64,000 nt of DNA from Symbiodinium kawagutii (taxonomy: Eukaryota; Sar; Dinophyceae; Suessiales; Symbiodiniaceae), in the NCBI GenBank assembly GCA_009767595.1, contig VSDK01016840.1, positions 307,302 to 371,301 of the forward strand. Reading direction: 5' to 3'. Position numbers and translations under genes: made by a program. Positions 33,540-44,569 of this stretch are shown piece after piece (position 1 is the first letter of the stretch; every line of letters starts with the position of its first letter). Under the pieces are notes generated by a model. The model saw nothing but the letters and a program-made list of their open reading frames with translations. It had not been told where the DNA came from and searched no databases.

Positions 33540-34951
33540 ACATAATGAACCAACATGACCCAACAACCATGGGGATAAGTTCACCAAGAATTTCATAGGG
33601 AAAACGGGCTGGTTCATGATGGGGGAACCAGGTTGCAGCATTGGTGTGATACGGATGTTGAAGCATGTTGAATCCTCAGCACGCCCTTGCCTGCAGATGG
33701 GTTTTGTTTGATTTTACAGACGTAGCCTGGGGCAAGTTGCTATAAATACATGGAGAAGGCAATGGACAGAGAGAGAGAGAGAGAGATAGATTGTCTTCTC
33801 TATGTTTGAATGCTTCTCATTACTCATTTTACTCGTAGGGATCGAATGTGTTTGATCAATTTGGTGAACACGATGTAGCTCATGATCAAAATTTTGTACA
33901 TGGCTTCTTTTTGCATCGTTTTTGGATATGCAGCAATGCATTTCCAATCGTTTGCTGTGGGTTTGGGAGGTGTTCTGTTGTTTTGGTTCTGTTTGTTTTC
34001 ACTGGTGACGAAGCTCTTGATGAGAAGATGCCAGTTTCCAGATGTTGTTTTGGCAAAGCTGGCTGAGGCTCTATGCAGAAACCAAGCTTGGGCTCCTTTG
34101 TCAACCTCATGGGGGCCCCAGACATGTGCCCTGATGTGACATGGTTGTGGGTTTCTTTTTGGGTTTTGGGTGTGGGGAGAGGAACGGTCGGGTTGTGGGA
34201 TTGAAGGCACGGGTTGCTGACCAGCAGCCAGTAATTAGTTGACACATGTTTGATTGATGTTTTGTGCCATTCTTTGAGACATATTTGTTGGTGTGATTCT
34301 CAGTTGTGGAGTCATTTGCCACTGTCATTGGTCTCATTTATAAACCGTTTGTGCTTGAACAATTCTGTTTGAGTCATGCTTGGATATTTTGGGAGCCATT
34401 CTTGAGTCATTTTTGAATCTTTCGCGAGTTCAGTGACTGTTCCGGTGGTTTTGGGTCATTTGTTTTTTGTAATGTTTGAGCCCTGCCCAGCCCCCCCAAG
34501 AAAAGACCCGTAAGCATGGCCCAAAAATGCCGCACAAATGACACAACGTACAAAATCACATGACGAGAAATTACACATAAAACGACAACCCTAGACAATA
34601 TCAGATTTCGGCAGAGGTGGGTAAAACATGGGAACTCATCAGGTTGAAGCTATGCTGAGGCAAGCAGGCTCAAGATTTATATAAGACATCTAAGACAGAT
34701 CATCCTGTGTCAAACTTTGCTTTGCCACTTTCTAAGCGTTGGTTTGAAACGCACCATTAAAAAGACAATGTGCAGTTGTTTTTGAGGAGTTTGACATGCA
34801 CACAATAGATTCCTAGACTAGATGTATAGTGACAGTGACACCGATTGTGATAGTATAGTTGCGGTGAAATTATGATGGTTCCAGAAAGGGATGATGAGAT
34901 TGGTGATTATTGTGATGACCTTTGTTTTTGAATTCTGCACTTCCCTTCCAG
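33540..34951. other. 1.4 kb with little coding signal
   Basis: Contains a GA-tailed repeat remnant at 33751-33789 and G/T-rich tracts (33.9-34.6 kb). Overlapping short frames at 33850-34140 are not protein-like. Confidence 0.35.
33751..33789 (+). repeat. GA-tailed element, diverged copy E
   Basis: GGCAATGGACAGAGAGAGAG followed by GA units and GATAG, like the 3' end of copies A-D. Confidence 0.45.
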
Positions 34952-35371
34952 GTGGCACTGGAGACTAGAGTGGCCTGCCGGTGCTGAGATTCAAATCCGG
35001 ACGTCTTGGCTTTCTGATGGGGCCAATTCGAAGGCTGTGGTGCCAAGCAGCTTCTGGGTGAGCTTCTTTTTTTGACAGTGTCCTATATGATTTCCACATA
35101 TTTCCACATGATTTTCATCATGTTCTACCTCCTGCATCCTCCCGCATTTTGACGGATCTTTCAGTGTCCCGTGCAGGTGACAATAAATGTGCACCTTCGG
35201 CGGTCACAAATGGAACTGGTTTACTGCAGGGCTGTGTGCCGACTGAAGCAGCGAAGTGTCCGAGTGCAGCTTGGCTTCAAAATGCTGCAAGCCCAGCAGC
35301 CCAGCCATGATCCGAGCGCTGTCTCAGGATCTGGATTGGATCTAGTGGCTCCAAGCCCGCCCATGACATGA
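34952..35371 (+). CDS. Two-exon 3' end of an unassigned gene, well bounded
   Basis: Exon 34952-35057 follows TTCCCTTCCAG and reads WHWRLEWPAGAEIQIRTSWL, ending TGG before GTGAGC. Exon 35177-35371 follows CCCGTGCAG and reads VTINVHLRRSQMELVYCRAV, then VRVQLGFKMLQAQQPS, with TGA at 35369. Phase 0/0 and consensus splice sites. Alternating polar/hydrophobic strands suggest a beta-rich domain, not named. Confidence 0.55.
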
Positions 35372-35638
35372 TCCGCAGTCGATTGCTGGATGGTACCCCT
35401 CGCAGCGTTGCTGCTGGACTTTCTTCTGCACACCTTGGTGTGACGACGATTGTGTAATGACTCGGTGGATGTCGGTTGTGAGTTGAAACAGCGTTGTGAA
35501 TGTTGCAGAGCTCACAAGAATGTTAATGAATCATACTGAATCACAGAATGAGAATGAATATGATACAATAAGTGCTACTATGTGCTGTGCTGTGTCCGTT
35601 TCTCCAAGGAAAGGTTACCATTGCAGCTGCTTGGCAGG

Positions 35639-36176
35639 TGTTATTTCAAGCAGAGCGGGTCACGCATGTATGATGCCACTCTCAGAAGGGCCCTCAACCG
35701 GAGACCGACCAAGATCAACAGACACAGGATTGACCGGATAACCATCATTAACGACCAAAAGGGGATATCCATAATTGAGACACAACCACAATTGTTGGCT
35801 ATTATCCCCTTTGATTGTGTAGTATATGTAGTACCATACTTGCATGCAGAAGTGAAATCCTTTCGCAACAGTCATCGGTGAGGCTGCTGTGCTGGGTTCC
35901 GTGGCAGCTTTGGCTCGCTGGTTCAGCACTGAAGCTTTGGAGCTCACTGTGGTGGACAACGGCGGCTCGGCCCCAGAGAATCGCTTTATGAAGAGCTGGT
36001 CAATGTTAGATCCGTATATGAATAGGCCCCAAATTGACACAAGCAGCTTAGCTTCAAGTAGCTGGTGATGCACCATTACCGTTAAGTTGGATCTACCATC
36101 ATTGCAGAACCTTGCAGATCAGTTTCATGGGCTTGCTGCGATTGCTCCAGTTGTTGACTCGCTGGACAAACACTAA
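35639..36176 (+). CDS. Exons of an unassigned gene
   Basis: About 35639-35722 after GCTTGGCAG reads MYDATLRRALNRRPTKINR. About 35855-36060 reads GEAAVLGSVAALARWFSTEA and LTVVDNGGSAPENRFMKSW. 36108-36176 after ATCATTGCAG reads NLADQFHGLAAIAPVVDSLD and ends TAA. The complementary strand has long frames that mirror these exons. Exon edges for the middle piece are uncertain. Confidence 0.4.
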
Positions 36177-36420
36177 GGCTCTGGCAAGCTCAAGAACTAC
36201 TTGTGCCCAAGCTGAAGGGTTACGAAAGTGGAGGATCGGGTTTATTTTCCAAGAAGCCGATACCAATGGATGATAATCATGTGACCCATCCCTTACTGGA
36301 TTCTGGAGGGTCAGAAAGCAGACCCACGAAGAGACTCCAGAGATCTCCAGAGCACAGTTTTCTTTGTTCACTTGCTCGCACGCTTGTGCTACATTTGATG
36401 CCCTTCCATTTGGTTTTAAG

Positions 36421-36561
36421 GTTGAGCTTGGGTTTCGAGGAGTTTCTTGGCTGCATTCTTGGCAACATCCGGTTCCATCGAACGGAAAAATCCTGATTGA
36501 CGTGATCGCTCTGAAGAATCCTACAAGCTTGCACTCACATGCCTTTGGGGGACACTGGTGA
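36421..36561 (+). CDS. Terminal exon, unassigned
   Basis: Acceptor CCATTTGGTTTTAAG, then VELGFRGVSWLHSWQHPVPS and ILIDVIALKNPTSLHS, ending TGA at 36559. A 185-codon - frame (36099-36656) overlaps and is treated as a shadow. Confidence 0.4.
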   Translation, partial: VELGFRGVSWLHSWQHPVPSNGKILIDVIALKNPTSLHSHAFGGHW

Positions 36562-36712
36562 TAAAAATGCCGCAAGCGTTTTGACTCTGGTGAAAGACCT
36601 GCAGATGCGAATCGAAAAAACCTAAAATGGAGAACATGTGAGCCATTGTGAGCCACATGCGCTACAGAATGCTACCAAGATCTACCAAGCTTCCAAATGC
36701 TCTGCTGTGTAG

Positions 36713-36875
36713 AGGTCTGTCAGCAGCTCTCGAAGGCACAGAACTTTTGACGACTGAGGAGTGGGACTTCGGGCGATTTGGCGATGTCTTGCAAGCAGCT
36801 TGCAAGAGAGTACTGTCCGAAGGCAAGCAGTCCCTGGAAGTCAGCACGCCAAACCTCCAAATGTCCATGGCATGA
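36713..36875 (+). CDS. Terminal exon, unassigned
   Basis: Acceptor CTCTGCTGTGTAG. The frame reads LSAALEGTELLTTEEWDFG and LQAACKRVLSEGKQSLEVS with TGA at 36873. Strong helical composition. Confidence 0.4.
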
Positions 36876-37011
36876 TGTTATTCCAATTTGTTCCCATATT
36901 GAGACATGGATGGCGCTGTAGCTTATTTTATCTTTTTTTGCTTTTCGTTACTTAATGTGACCTATTGATCTTTTGGTTGAGTTATGTTGAGTTTCCTTTC
37001 ACGATTGTGAG

Positions 37012-37297
37012 GCCTGGTTCGACCGGCTGCCTCCGGATTCCAATCTTTCGATGCTGGCAAAGGTGTGTGACTCCTGAGCCTCCTGCAAGGTCACCACTAC
37101 TTTGGATGGGCCATGCTAGGGTTTGGAGGATGGAAGAGATCAACTGTATAGACGGGAGAAACCCGGAAGCGCGATGATTTGCCGATAGCCGCGCTATTGA
37201 AGCGGTGAACTCTTGACGTTAGACTCGTTAGACTCGTTAGACACTGAGGTTTTTGACATCGCAAAATCTGCCGATGCACAGCAGTTTTCAATACCAG
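37012..37297 (+). CDS. Two short internal exons
   Basis: 37012-37062 is flanked by ATTGTGAG and GTGTGT and encodes exactly 17 codons, AWFDRLPPDSNLSMLAK. About 37241-37297 reads TEVFDIAKSADAQQFSIP with donor CCAGGTCCC. Their junction phases do not match directly, so another exon may lie between. Confidence 0.4.
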
Positions 37298-37478
37298 GTC
37301 CCTGCCACCAGGATCTGAGAGGCAAAGTATGGCAAAGTACGTTTTTTTTTTTTTTGCCTTCTGCGCCATGCATTAAGGCAGGAGCAAAGGCATGCGAAGG
37401 CATGCGAAGGCTGCAAGTGTTTGCCATCAAAAAAGGCATCCAAAAGAGCGCAGTCTTTCTTGGTCATTTGGAGTCACC

Positions 37479-39870
37479 ATGAGGCGTTCGGCCATTGCTG
37501 GGAGCTTGCAATGGGAGAACACTTTTTTTGTGGCCGCAGCACAGGTCCGCAGGTCCAGGACGTAGGGGACGTAGTGTAAAGAGAAATCATCGGCCCAATT
37601 GCTGTGCAGCGTACGCCCCATGGCGCCTCCTCCAGAGAGCAAGTGTATTGGCGTGCCTTGTTCGGCCAACGGCTTCGGTAATCTGATGGTTGTTCAATGT
37701 TTTTCATATTTTGCTGGCATGTTTTGAGAGACGGAGTCTTGAGCATTGATTCCTCCACTGCGCTGGAAACAGTGAAAGTGCATTCGAGGTCATGGGTGGA
37801 TCATTTAATCCGATTCACCTGGGACACGCTTTGCTGGAGCTGAGCTTAGACATTCCTAAAAAGAACCTTCCGCAGCAAACTGTTGCAGAGCTTTCAATTT
37901 TCCCTCTCCATCGGTCAAGTCGATGGTTGCAGGATGTTGCAGGCCAGCTTAATTGAGCTGGCTCAGCTTGGGACTGAAGATGCCAAGGAATCAGCTTTGC
38001 CACAGCCAGGTGGTTGGGGTTTAGTTCGCCCGGGCCATGGGTAAAGGTTTAGGGGTCTGAGGGTGGGCGGTGACGAGCTACGTCAGGGAGTGTTTTGGTG
38101 CAGGTGGTTTTTCCCGTTGGATGGTGCCTTTTGGCAGATGAAAAAACGTCGAGATTCCTTCGGACTGGTTACACCTGCAACCATTTTCCTCGATCTCGGC
38201 ATTTTTGTGGTTGGAAGGTTCCCTCCAGGTGAATTTTCAGCACCACAAATGGGCGCATCAATTTGGGACCGCTGCAATGTGAGGGGGTGCTGCTGCTGCA
38301 TGCGCAGCAATCATGTCTTGGTAAGTGCACATGCTTTGACATTGGCGCAAAATGGAATCAGAAGGAACTGTACGATGTCCAGATGGTTGGGTTCCAATTT
38401 GTGAGTGCTCAGGCTGGTTTTGACGTCCCTGAAAGAGCTGCTGTTTGCATTTCCTTTGTCAGATTCAAGTCATCGTTCGAACAGTTGGATACAAGCGTTG
38501 GATGCAATTAATTAGGCTCCGTTAAAACCTAAGGCAATCACAGTCCGCGAGACAAAACCTGTGGATGAAGTGCTCTTAGCAGCCTGACTGCGTTGGCCGG
38601 ACTTTGCACTGCCCAAGACTGCAATTTGTAAGTCTACATCTTGGCTAAGTCTCTATATCTTTAATAGTCTATATCTTTCTACATCAATATCCATGTATTG
38701 CAACCAACTTGGACAACCAACTCCAGAGACCTGAGACCTCATGAGACCTCCAAGCGCCGTAGGTTCCAGTGTTTAAGCACCCCGTGAAGAAGGACCTTCT
38801 CCCTTTCGAAGACCGTTTAGCAATGTGCAAGCTGGCAGTGTCGGGCAGTCACATCGGCGACTCGGCGATGGGATTTTTCTTGTGGCAAACTGAAGCGGCC
38901 AGTGCCATGGCCACCCATGGCCGTGCCCAGAGTCTGTACCAGTCCCTTGGGCGTTGACATTTCGCATTTGTTTCAAGGAATTATATATTGCGTTTTCATG
39001 AAAATTTATGCTTCAGGGTGATGTCTCCATTTCTGTCCCTGGCTTGTCACGATGAATGACTCGCGACTTTGTCCACAAATCAATCTCGAAACCTTCTTTT
39101 CTCGAGAGCATCACAGGCGTCTCCTCCGTTGAAGAGGAAACTGGTGAATCGAATGCCAGGAGCTCAATATCACGCGCATCCACACAAATGATGGCACATG
39201 TGATTCCGGAGGCAAGGACGAACGCACGAGAATCGTCAAACATATGTTTGAAATGATGTTGATACTGAATGGTATCCATTAGTGCTATCTTGAAAATTCA
39301 GGAACACATTATTTCGGGAGTGGGATGGCTTGAAGATTTTCACTCTTGCTGAGTTAGTTGGTTAGCCCGTGTCAGCTTGTTGCACTGAGGCTGTGATGCT
39401 GCGGGCTTTGAGAAAGAAGTACCCGAAAGGGAGTCGTTTGCTTTGGGTCTGTGGAGATGATGTGCTACTCGGAGATGCAGCCCCGCATCCTCATTGTCAC
39501 CCTGACTAGATCCAACTCTTCTGTTTTTTCTAGATTCGGAGGCCATGTTGCCTTTTGTTGGGACAGGGCTCGGGTGATCTCATGTTGCCAGGCTCAAATT
39601 GTTGATCAAATATTTGTCATCTTGTTGCACTTCGTCTGATGACTCCACCACAACTGTTGTATACTTTGTAGGCATGCTGCTACTTTTGCATGGTTGTGAT
39701 ATGTTGTGATATGTAGTGATGCTTGTCTCCTACTTGTATCCACATTTGGCTTGTTTGATTCATTTGGATTCAAGGTTTGATTGGATCTCCAATGAGAAGG
39801 GCCAGGCTATGTTAGCGGAGTTGGATGGCCTCATCGTTCAGAGGAGGCTGCACAAGGCAAGGGTGGACGT
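37479..39870 (+). CDS. Nicotinate/nicotinamide-nucleotide adenylyltransferase-like protein
   Basis: Family enzymes make NAD or its acid form from the mononucleotide and ATP. Proposed exons: 37479-37544 (ATG start, MRRSAIAGSLQWENTFFVA), 37610-37677, 37773-about 37880, about 38363-38400, 38763-about 38870, 39390-about 39484, 39775-about 39855. Exon 3 reads FEVMGGSFNPIHLGHALLEL, carrying the GGSFNPIHxGH nucleotidyl-transfer motif. Exon 5 reads VFKHPVKKDLLPFEDRLAMC, exon 6 LRALRKKYPKGSRLLWVCGD, and exon 7 GLIVQRRLHK, all in family order. Junctions 1/2 (phase 0), 2/3 (phase 2) and 4/5 (phase 0) agree. The C-terminal SSTxxR-type motif was not found, so the 3' end is open; exon 6 may end at a GC donor. 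Confidence 0.65.
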
Positions 39871-39899
39871 AGACTTTGAGATTCTCCAACCCATTCCTT

Positions 39900-40440
39900 C
39901 CATTTCTCCAAGTCCACTTCCACCTATTTCCCCACCCCTCTCCAAATTGACACAAGGACCAAGAGTAGTACATAGCTTGGAAAGACTGGCCACACGCATA
40001 CGCTCCAAGAAAAGGAAGGCAGCCACGGCCATGCTGCCATGCTTTGGCTTGTGCTACTTACCTTCATAAACATCGAGCTGCAAGAATCACCTGAGGGCTC
40101 ATATTTAGATGGATCCGGGGGGATGAACGCGTATTCGGCGTGTTGACACAGGGACAGGCAAGAAAGTTGTACCGGTACTCATGAGAGTTGAAGAAGCCAT
40201 GACATACTCGTTGGTCCTGAATATGTATAGTTGAAATAAGGGAAAAAAGGGGCATGAGATGGAAGCAGTTGCTTTTTGTTGCTTCCTATATTGAAAGGGG
40301 TGAGAAGAAGGGAAACAGATAGAAAGAGTCAATATTTGTTTGGGCATGTGCAGGTGGATTGTCCAGTTCCAACACATAGCTCCATCCAAGTCGATGCATG
40401 GAAAGTATTTTAAGACTCTGAAGCTTTGCATTGAGCACAT
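39900..40440 (+). other. 3' continuation of the adenylyltransferase-like gene or next gene
   Basis: A pyrimidine-rich tract (39890-39957) ends in ACACAAG, after which VVHSLERLATRIRSKKR is open to 40069. The rest of the stretch is not clearly coding. Confidence 0.25.
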
Positions 40441-40458
40441 TGAGCAGGGTGTTGTGCT

Positions 40459-40941
40459 TTGGCATTTTGCGAGGCAACAGACAGCCAGACCGACCGTTTC
40501 TACAAAGCACCTGTGGACAGCACTTCGTCAGCAAAATGTCAACTTTGCATGTGGCCTAGGTCAAAGGCAGATCTTGAAGAGAACACTGAAGCACTTGATA
40601 TCAAAGGGCACTTGTGTCACAACAACCCGCGAATTCAATTCATAGTGGGGAAATGTGTTTTTTCGTTGGTCGTCAGAGTTAAGGTGACAAGGTCCGAGCT
40701 TTGGTGGCAGAACATCAGATGCTTGGCATTGCTTGGCAGGAAGGAGGAAAGGGACCATTGCGCTAAACTTGGAATGCGAAGGAGTTTTCACTCTGCACAT
40801 GTTTTGTCCCGCACTAGGCACAGAAATCCACTATTTGCTTACAAGCAGAAGTTGATAGTTGTCGAAGGTGAACAATGTGTCTTGATAAAAATGACAAGGC
40901 AACCTCCTCCCCAGCTCAATCAGCATTCCTCAGTCAAATGA
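40459..40941 (+). CDS. 160-codon open frame, unassigned
   Basis: Open from 40459 to TGA 40939 with ATDSQTDRFYKAPVDSTSSA, AKCQLCMWPRSKADLEENTE and LFAYKQKLIVVEGEQCVLI. A second + frame over 40340-40645 is also open. Probably one or more exons rather than a single-exon gene. Confidence 0.3.
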   Translation: MAFCEATDSQTDRFYKAPVDSTSSAKCQLCMWPRSKADLEENTEALDIKGHLCHNNPRIQFIVGKCVFSLVVRVKVTRSELWWQNIRCLALLGRKEERDHCAKLGMRRSFHSAHVLSRTRHRNPLFAYKQKLIVVEGEQCVLIKMTRQPPPQLNQHSSVK

Positions 40942-41829
40942 AGAGCTGGGTGATTCCAGCAGTTGGAGTTGCGATTCGAAGAGCAATGATAGTACTTCTG
41001 TCATCATTTGTCCATGCACGTTAGTACGTTAGTATGTTGCTAGGGTTGAACATCCAACTTAGTGGAGCGCATTGCATTATCTTTTGCTCCAAATCGTTGC
41101 TACTTGTAGCAGGTTTGTGTGAGTGAGGTGGAGGGCGATTCCTAGTACTGAGGTGCACTAGCACTATAGTCAGATTCTGGGGACCGGTGCTAAGTTGTGA
41201 TAGGATTGATAGGATTTCTCTATACTCCAGTGGTGGCCAACAGTTTGAACGCCAAGGGTGCACGTTGACTTCATCTATGGGGAGCTGCCTCACTACTCTT
41301 CCACCCTGGTGCGGAATTCGCCCGCAAGTTGGCGTGCGTTTCTGCCCCAGAAAGTTGCAGCACCTCAGATGCACCAAGTTCACAGCCCGACTTCACCGTA
41401 GTTTGGCTTCTCGTGATACGTGATGATTTGAGAAAACAGATCTGGAGCACGGACAGGCTGGGGGGACAGGCGCTAGATCAGACACCATCAGACTATGGCA
41501 TTTGTAGCATTATGACATCAAGGTAGAACGCAGCCTAAGCATGTCACTTTGTTGGTTTCCGTGGTTTCCCGTTTCAAATTCCAATCAACGGAGATCAATC
41601 CGGGTTGACATGAGTTGACTCTTTCGCCTTTATTAGGGCCCATGGTGCAGCTGATGCAACAAACGCATAGCAACGCAATCCGTATTTGCAAACCTGCTGA
41701 AGAGACTATCAGAGTATATCGGAGTATTGATATGTATATTGATATGTATTGATGTAATGGAGTTTTGGCTGTTTCAATGAATCCTTGAACTTGAGGAAGT
41801 AGCATCAGTGTTTTCATTTGTCCTGAATG

Positions 41830-41961
41830 TTTCGGCGCATGTTGTACATGTCAAGGCTTACCTCGATGAACGCCCTGCCCTTTTGGCACAGCTTGTGCGC
41901 ACTGGTGATGCCCCCGCTACTCATTTGTCACCGCCAGCATCACCTTTGGCCAGGGGCTGAG
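41830..41961 (+). CDS. Exon candidate upstream of 41968
   Basis: The frame reads NVSAHVVHVKAYLDERPALL and LVRTGDAPATHLSPP and closes at TGA 41959. Protein-like; may belong to the following gene through splicing. Confidence 0.35.
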
Positions 41962-41967
41962 GATAAG

Positions 41968-42521
41968 GTTAGCAGCCGGTAACATCACTAAGCCCAAGCA
42001 TCATGTTTTGCACCTTTTTTCCGAGGACGTGAACAAGCTGGACCTCCTGAAATACCATGAGCCAGTTGAGGATGAGATTGACTTAGGCAGCGATCTGCAG
42101 AATGCTACTACCATAATGCTGAATTCAAGCACTGTGGAGATTGAGGTATTGGAGGAGCCGGCCTTGGCAGTTTGTTCGTTGCCAGTTTTTTTTGTTTGTT
42201 GTGATGGCAGTTTGTTCGGTGCGAATTTGGGTGCAAAGGAGTTGTTGAATTTCAAGGGAGGCATCTAAGCTGGCGATCTTCAATGATCTGAACATGATCT
42301 GCATATGCTTTGCATGTGATCTGCATGTGGTTTGCATGTGATCTGGATGTGATTTTACTATATATGTTTACTTGCGGGGACACCTGCAGAGTCAGGGAGA
42401 CCTGGTGCGCAGCACTTGCAAGGAGACTAGCGACTCCACTGCCGCCACCAAAACTGATGTCGACATGCCACGCATCCTTGGGCGTTTGACACCTACTCGG
42501 ACACCTAGGAGCGGGAAGTGA
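41968..42521 (+). CDS. Two-exon 3' end of an unassigned gene
   Basis: Exon 41968-42145 reads HVLHLFSEDVNKLDLLKYHE, then DEIDLGSDLQNATTIMLNSS, ending GAG before GTATTGG. Exon 42390-42521 after GACACCTGCAG reads SQGDLVRSTCKETSDSTAAT and MPRILGRLTPTRTPRSGK with TGA at 42519. Phase 0/0. The C-terminus is basic and low-complexity. Confidence 0.5.
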
Positions 42522-42690
42522 TTTCGTCATCTTTCAACATCAGTTGTATACATCTGGTGAAATTTGTATGTGACTTGTAATGACCATAATGGCTATCTCC
42601 AACTGTCCAAGCTGTTCCTACCATTGTCATCTGTAGATCCATGTTGGTTTAAAGCCAATCCAAAACGATGCCAACCGTGGACTCAGCCCA

Positions 42691-42730
42691 TTTGTGTCAC
42701 TTTGTGTCACTTTGTGTCACTTTGTGTCGT
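42691..42730 (+). repeat. Four tandem copies of a 10-base repeat before a start codon
   Basis: TTTGTGTCAC three times and TTTGTGTCGT once, ending ten bases before the ATG at 42740. T-rich on +, with an AG (GTGTGAG) between repeat and ATG that could serve as a trans-splice acceptor. Confidence 0.85.
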
Positions 42731-42739
42731 GTGAGGATC

Positions 42740-43175
42740 ATGGATAAGAGCGAAGAATGCGAGGTGCCGATGGCGGAGTCGGCCTCCACATGCTCCCGTC
42801 GCAGTAGGAGCCAGAAGTCTCGGACGCCCCGCATGCCCTCCAAGCAGCGCCTGCGGGAGGCGCCACGCCCGGTCAAAGCTTCAAGATATGCTTTCACGCA
42901 GCCATGCCTGGCGTTTCCCCGCAGATGGAGTGCCGAAAATCAATGTGAGTTGGCTTTGTATAGGTGGATGGGTTGTTTCTGGTTGTTTGATGTTGTTTGA
43001 TGTTGTTTGGTTAATATAGATGGGTTGTTTGGTTTGTATGGATCGGTCATTTGGTTCATATATGCGGGAGTTGGGGACGGGTGCTGCAGAACACATGATG
43101 AGTCAGCTGGACCGGACCTATCCGTTTCAGCTTCTGAAATGGGGCAATCTAACGGAACCCCTGGCACTACGTAGG
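42740..43175 (+). CDS. Gene start: Ser/Arg-rich N-terminus
   Basis: ATG at 42740 opens MDKSEECEVPMAESASTCSR, followed by a Ser/Arg/Pro-rich basic stretch. The exon ends at 42944 with consensus donor GTGAGTTGG (phase 1). The next likely exon, about 43061-43168, is open in two frames: GAAEHMMSQLDRTYPFQLLK, or an acidic Ser-rich reading that matches phase 1. Downstream exons are not resolved. The intron contains (GTTGTTTGAT)n. Confidence 0.45.
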
Positions 43176-43667
43176 GTTTCCAACGTGCATGTGCAACAAT
43201 GAGTCTAAAATGAAAAATATGCCAGTGAGCAGCGAGAAGAGGCTTTGCATTACCATCCCGGAAAGCTTTCAACCACTGGTGGTTTCTTGAGGCCACATTT
43301 GCCAACTTCACTGATGCAATCTGATGAAGCAGCACCAAATTTGTGATTCTTAAAGCTATGTCATTGTCTCATCTTATCATTTGTTGTGATAGGCTTGCAC
43401 GTTTGTGGGTAAACGCTTGTGTGGTTGGATGTGTGGTTCTCATTTGCAACTTGATCCTCTTGATCTTTGTGTAATCGGTTCGCGGGCTCATGCAGAAAGT
43501 GAGACGGTGAACCATGTGCCTTAGTCGGTGGATGAAATAATGAACAGGATCTTCATATGTTCGGCCTGAAAAATTCAGCATGGATAGCTCTCCGAGATTC
43601 TGTCCGCCAACATCTCACCAAAGCTGAATACCTGCAAGCAGAGTGATTCAATATGATTCAATGTGAG

Positions 43668-43856
43668 AAGGTTCAGACAAGGCTGGATGGTGAGACATTG
43701 ATTGAAATGATTGATTGGAGTGGGGGCCTGACGTGGTGTTTTTGCTGCTTCAGTATCCATTACCATACACCATATACTCTTCACAAAGTTTTGCCCCGAT
43801 TGAAATATGATTTGCCTTTGGGAATGACTTCCATGCCATGGTTGCGTAGCATCTAG
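43668..43856 (+). CDS. Exon candidate
   Basis: After CAATGTGAG the frame reads KVQTRLDGETLIEMIDWSGG, then becomes hydrophobic and ends in LPLGMTSMPWLRSI before TAG. The first part looks exonic, the middle intronic. Confidence 0.35.
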   Translation, partial: KVQTRLDGETLIEMIDWSGGLTWCFCCFSIHYHTPYTLHKVLPRLKYDLPLGMTSMPWLRSI

Positions 43857-44218
43857 CATAAACAGACAACTAAGGAGCTGCCCTGAACCAAGGCTCGATT
43901 GACAAAGCCTTCACAACCGAAATTGGCAAAACGATGCAAAACGATATTTGAGTAGTCAAGCCTTACGATGGCCAAATTGTCATAAACGATCACAAATCAA
44001 CTGTTTCCTAGAAAATTGGATCAACCGCAGTGATTGGCGTCCTGATGCGTGCCAAGTCTGACAGATGTTTGTTTGCCGATTTTGTGGCAAGTTTTCTGGA
44101 GACACCACTGCTGTGTATCCTAACAGGTTGCACAGAGATGACACAGCCCCGAACACAAAACACATGGAACTCAATGATTTGTTGTGCAAATTTGCTTGAT
44201 CTTTATGCTTCACTGGGG

Positions 44219-44339
44219 CTCACCAGGCATCTACAGCCTGCGTTATGCGTTGCTTGGCAACGGTTCACGCCTTGCAAAGGGAGCGGGGGCATACCGCCCT
44301 TGCCCTTTCCTTGAAAGACTTGCCCAAAGGCCAGCGTTT
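44219..44339 (+). CDS. Exon candidate, frame uncertain
   Basis: After GGGGCTCACCAG two frames are open: IYSLRYALLGNGSRLAKGAG or ASTACVMRCLATVHALQRER. No family recognised. Confidence 0.3.
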
Positions 44340-44480
44340 TTTTTGAATTACTGTGGCCAAGACTTGAAGACAAGAAAAATGATGCGTAGCAATTATGATA
44401 GAACCACTGCGATTATGACAAGAAAAACATATGATGTAAAACATGGCGATTCTGATCGAGTGTACAAAAAGTTTCTGTAG

Positions 44481-44569
44481 GAGCACGCCTATGTCTAGCA
44501 CTTCTCCAGGCGAAATTGCCGCAAAATGCATGAGGGAGTCCCGGGCCGCCGTGGACTTTCTCTTGAAAG
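44481..44569 (+). CDS. Internal exon, well bounded
   Basis: Acceptor AGTTTCTGTAG, then SSTSPGEIAAKCMRESRAAV and DFLLK, with donor TTGAAAGGTGACTC. Phase 2 in, phase 1 out. Confidence 0.4.

Noticed and set aside
37010-37030. GGTTCGACC resembling a tRNA internal promoter B box
   Set aside because: No acceptor or anticodon stem can be folded, and the bases encode AWFDRLPP in a perfectly bounded 51-base exon.
42691-42730. CRISPR-like array
   Set aside because: Direct tandem copies without spacers, in a eukaryotic context.
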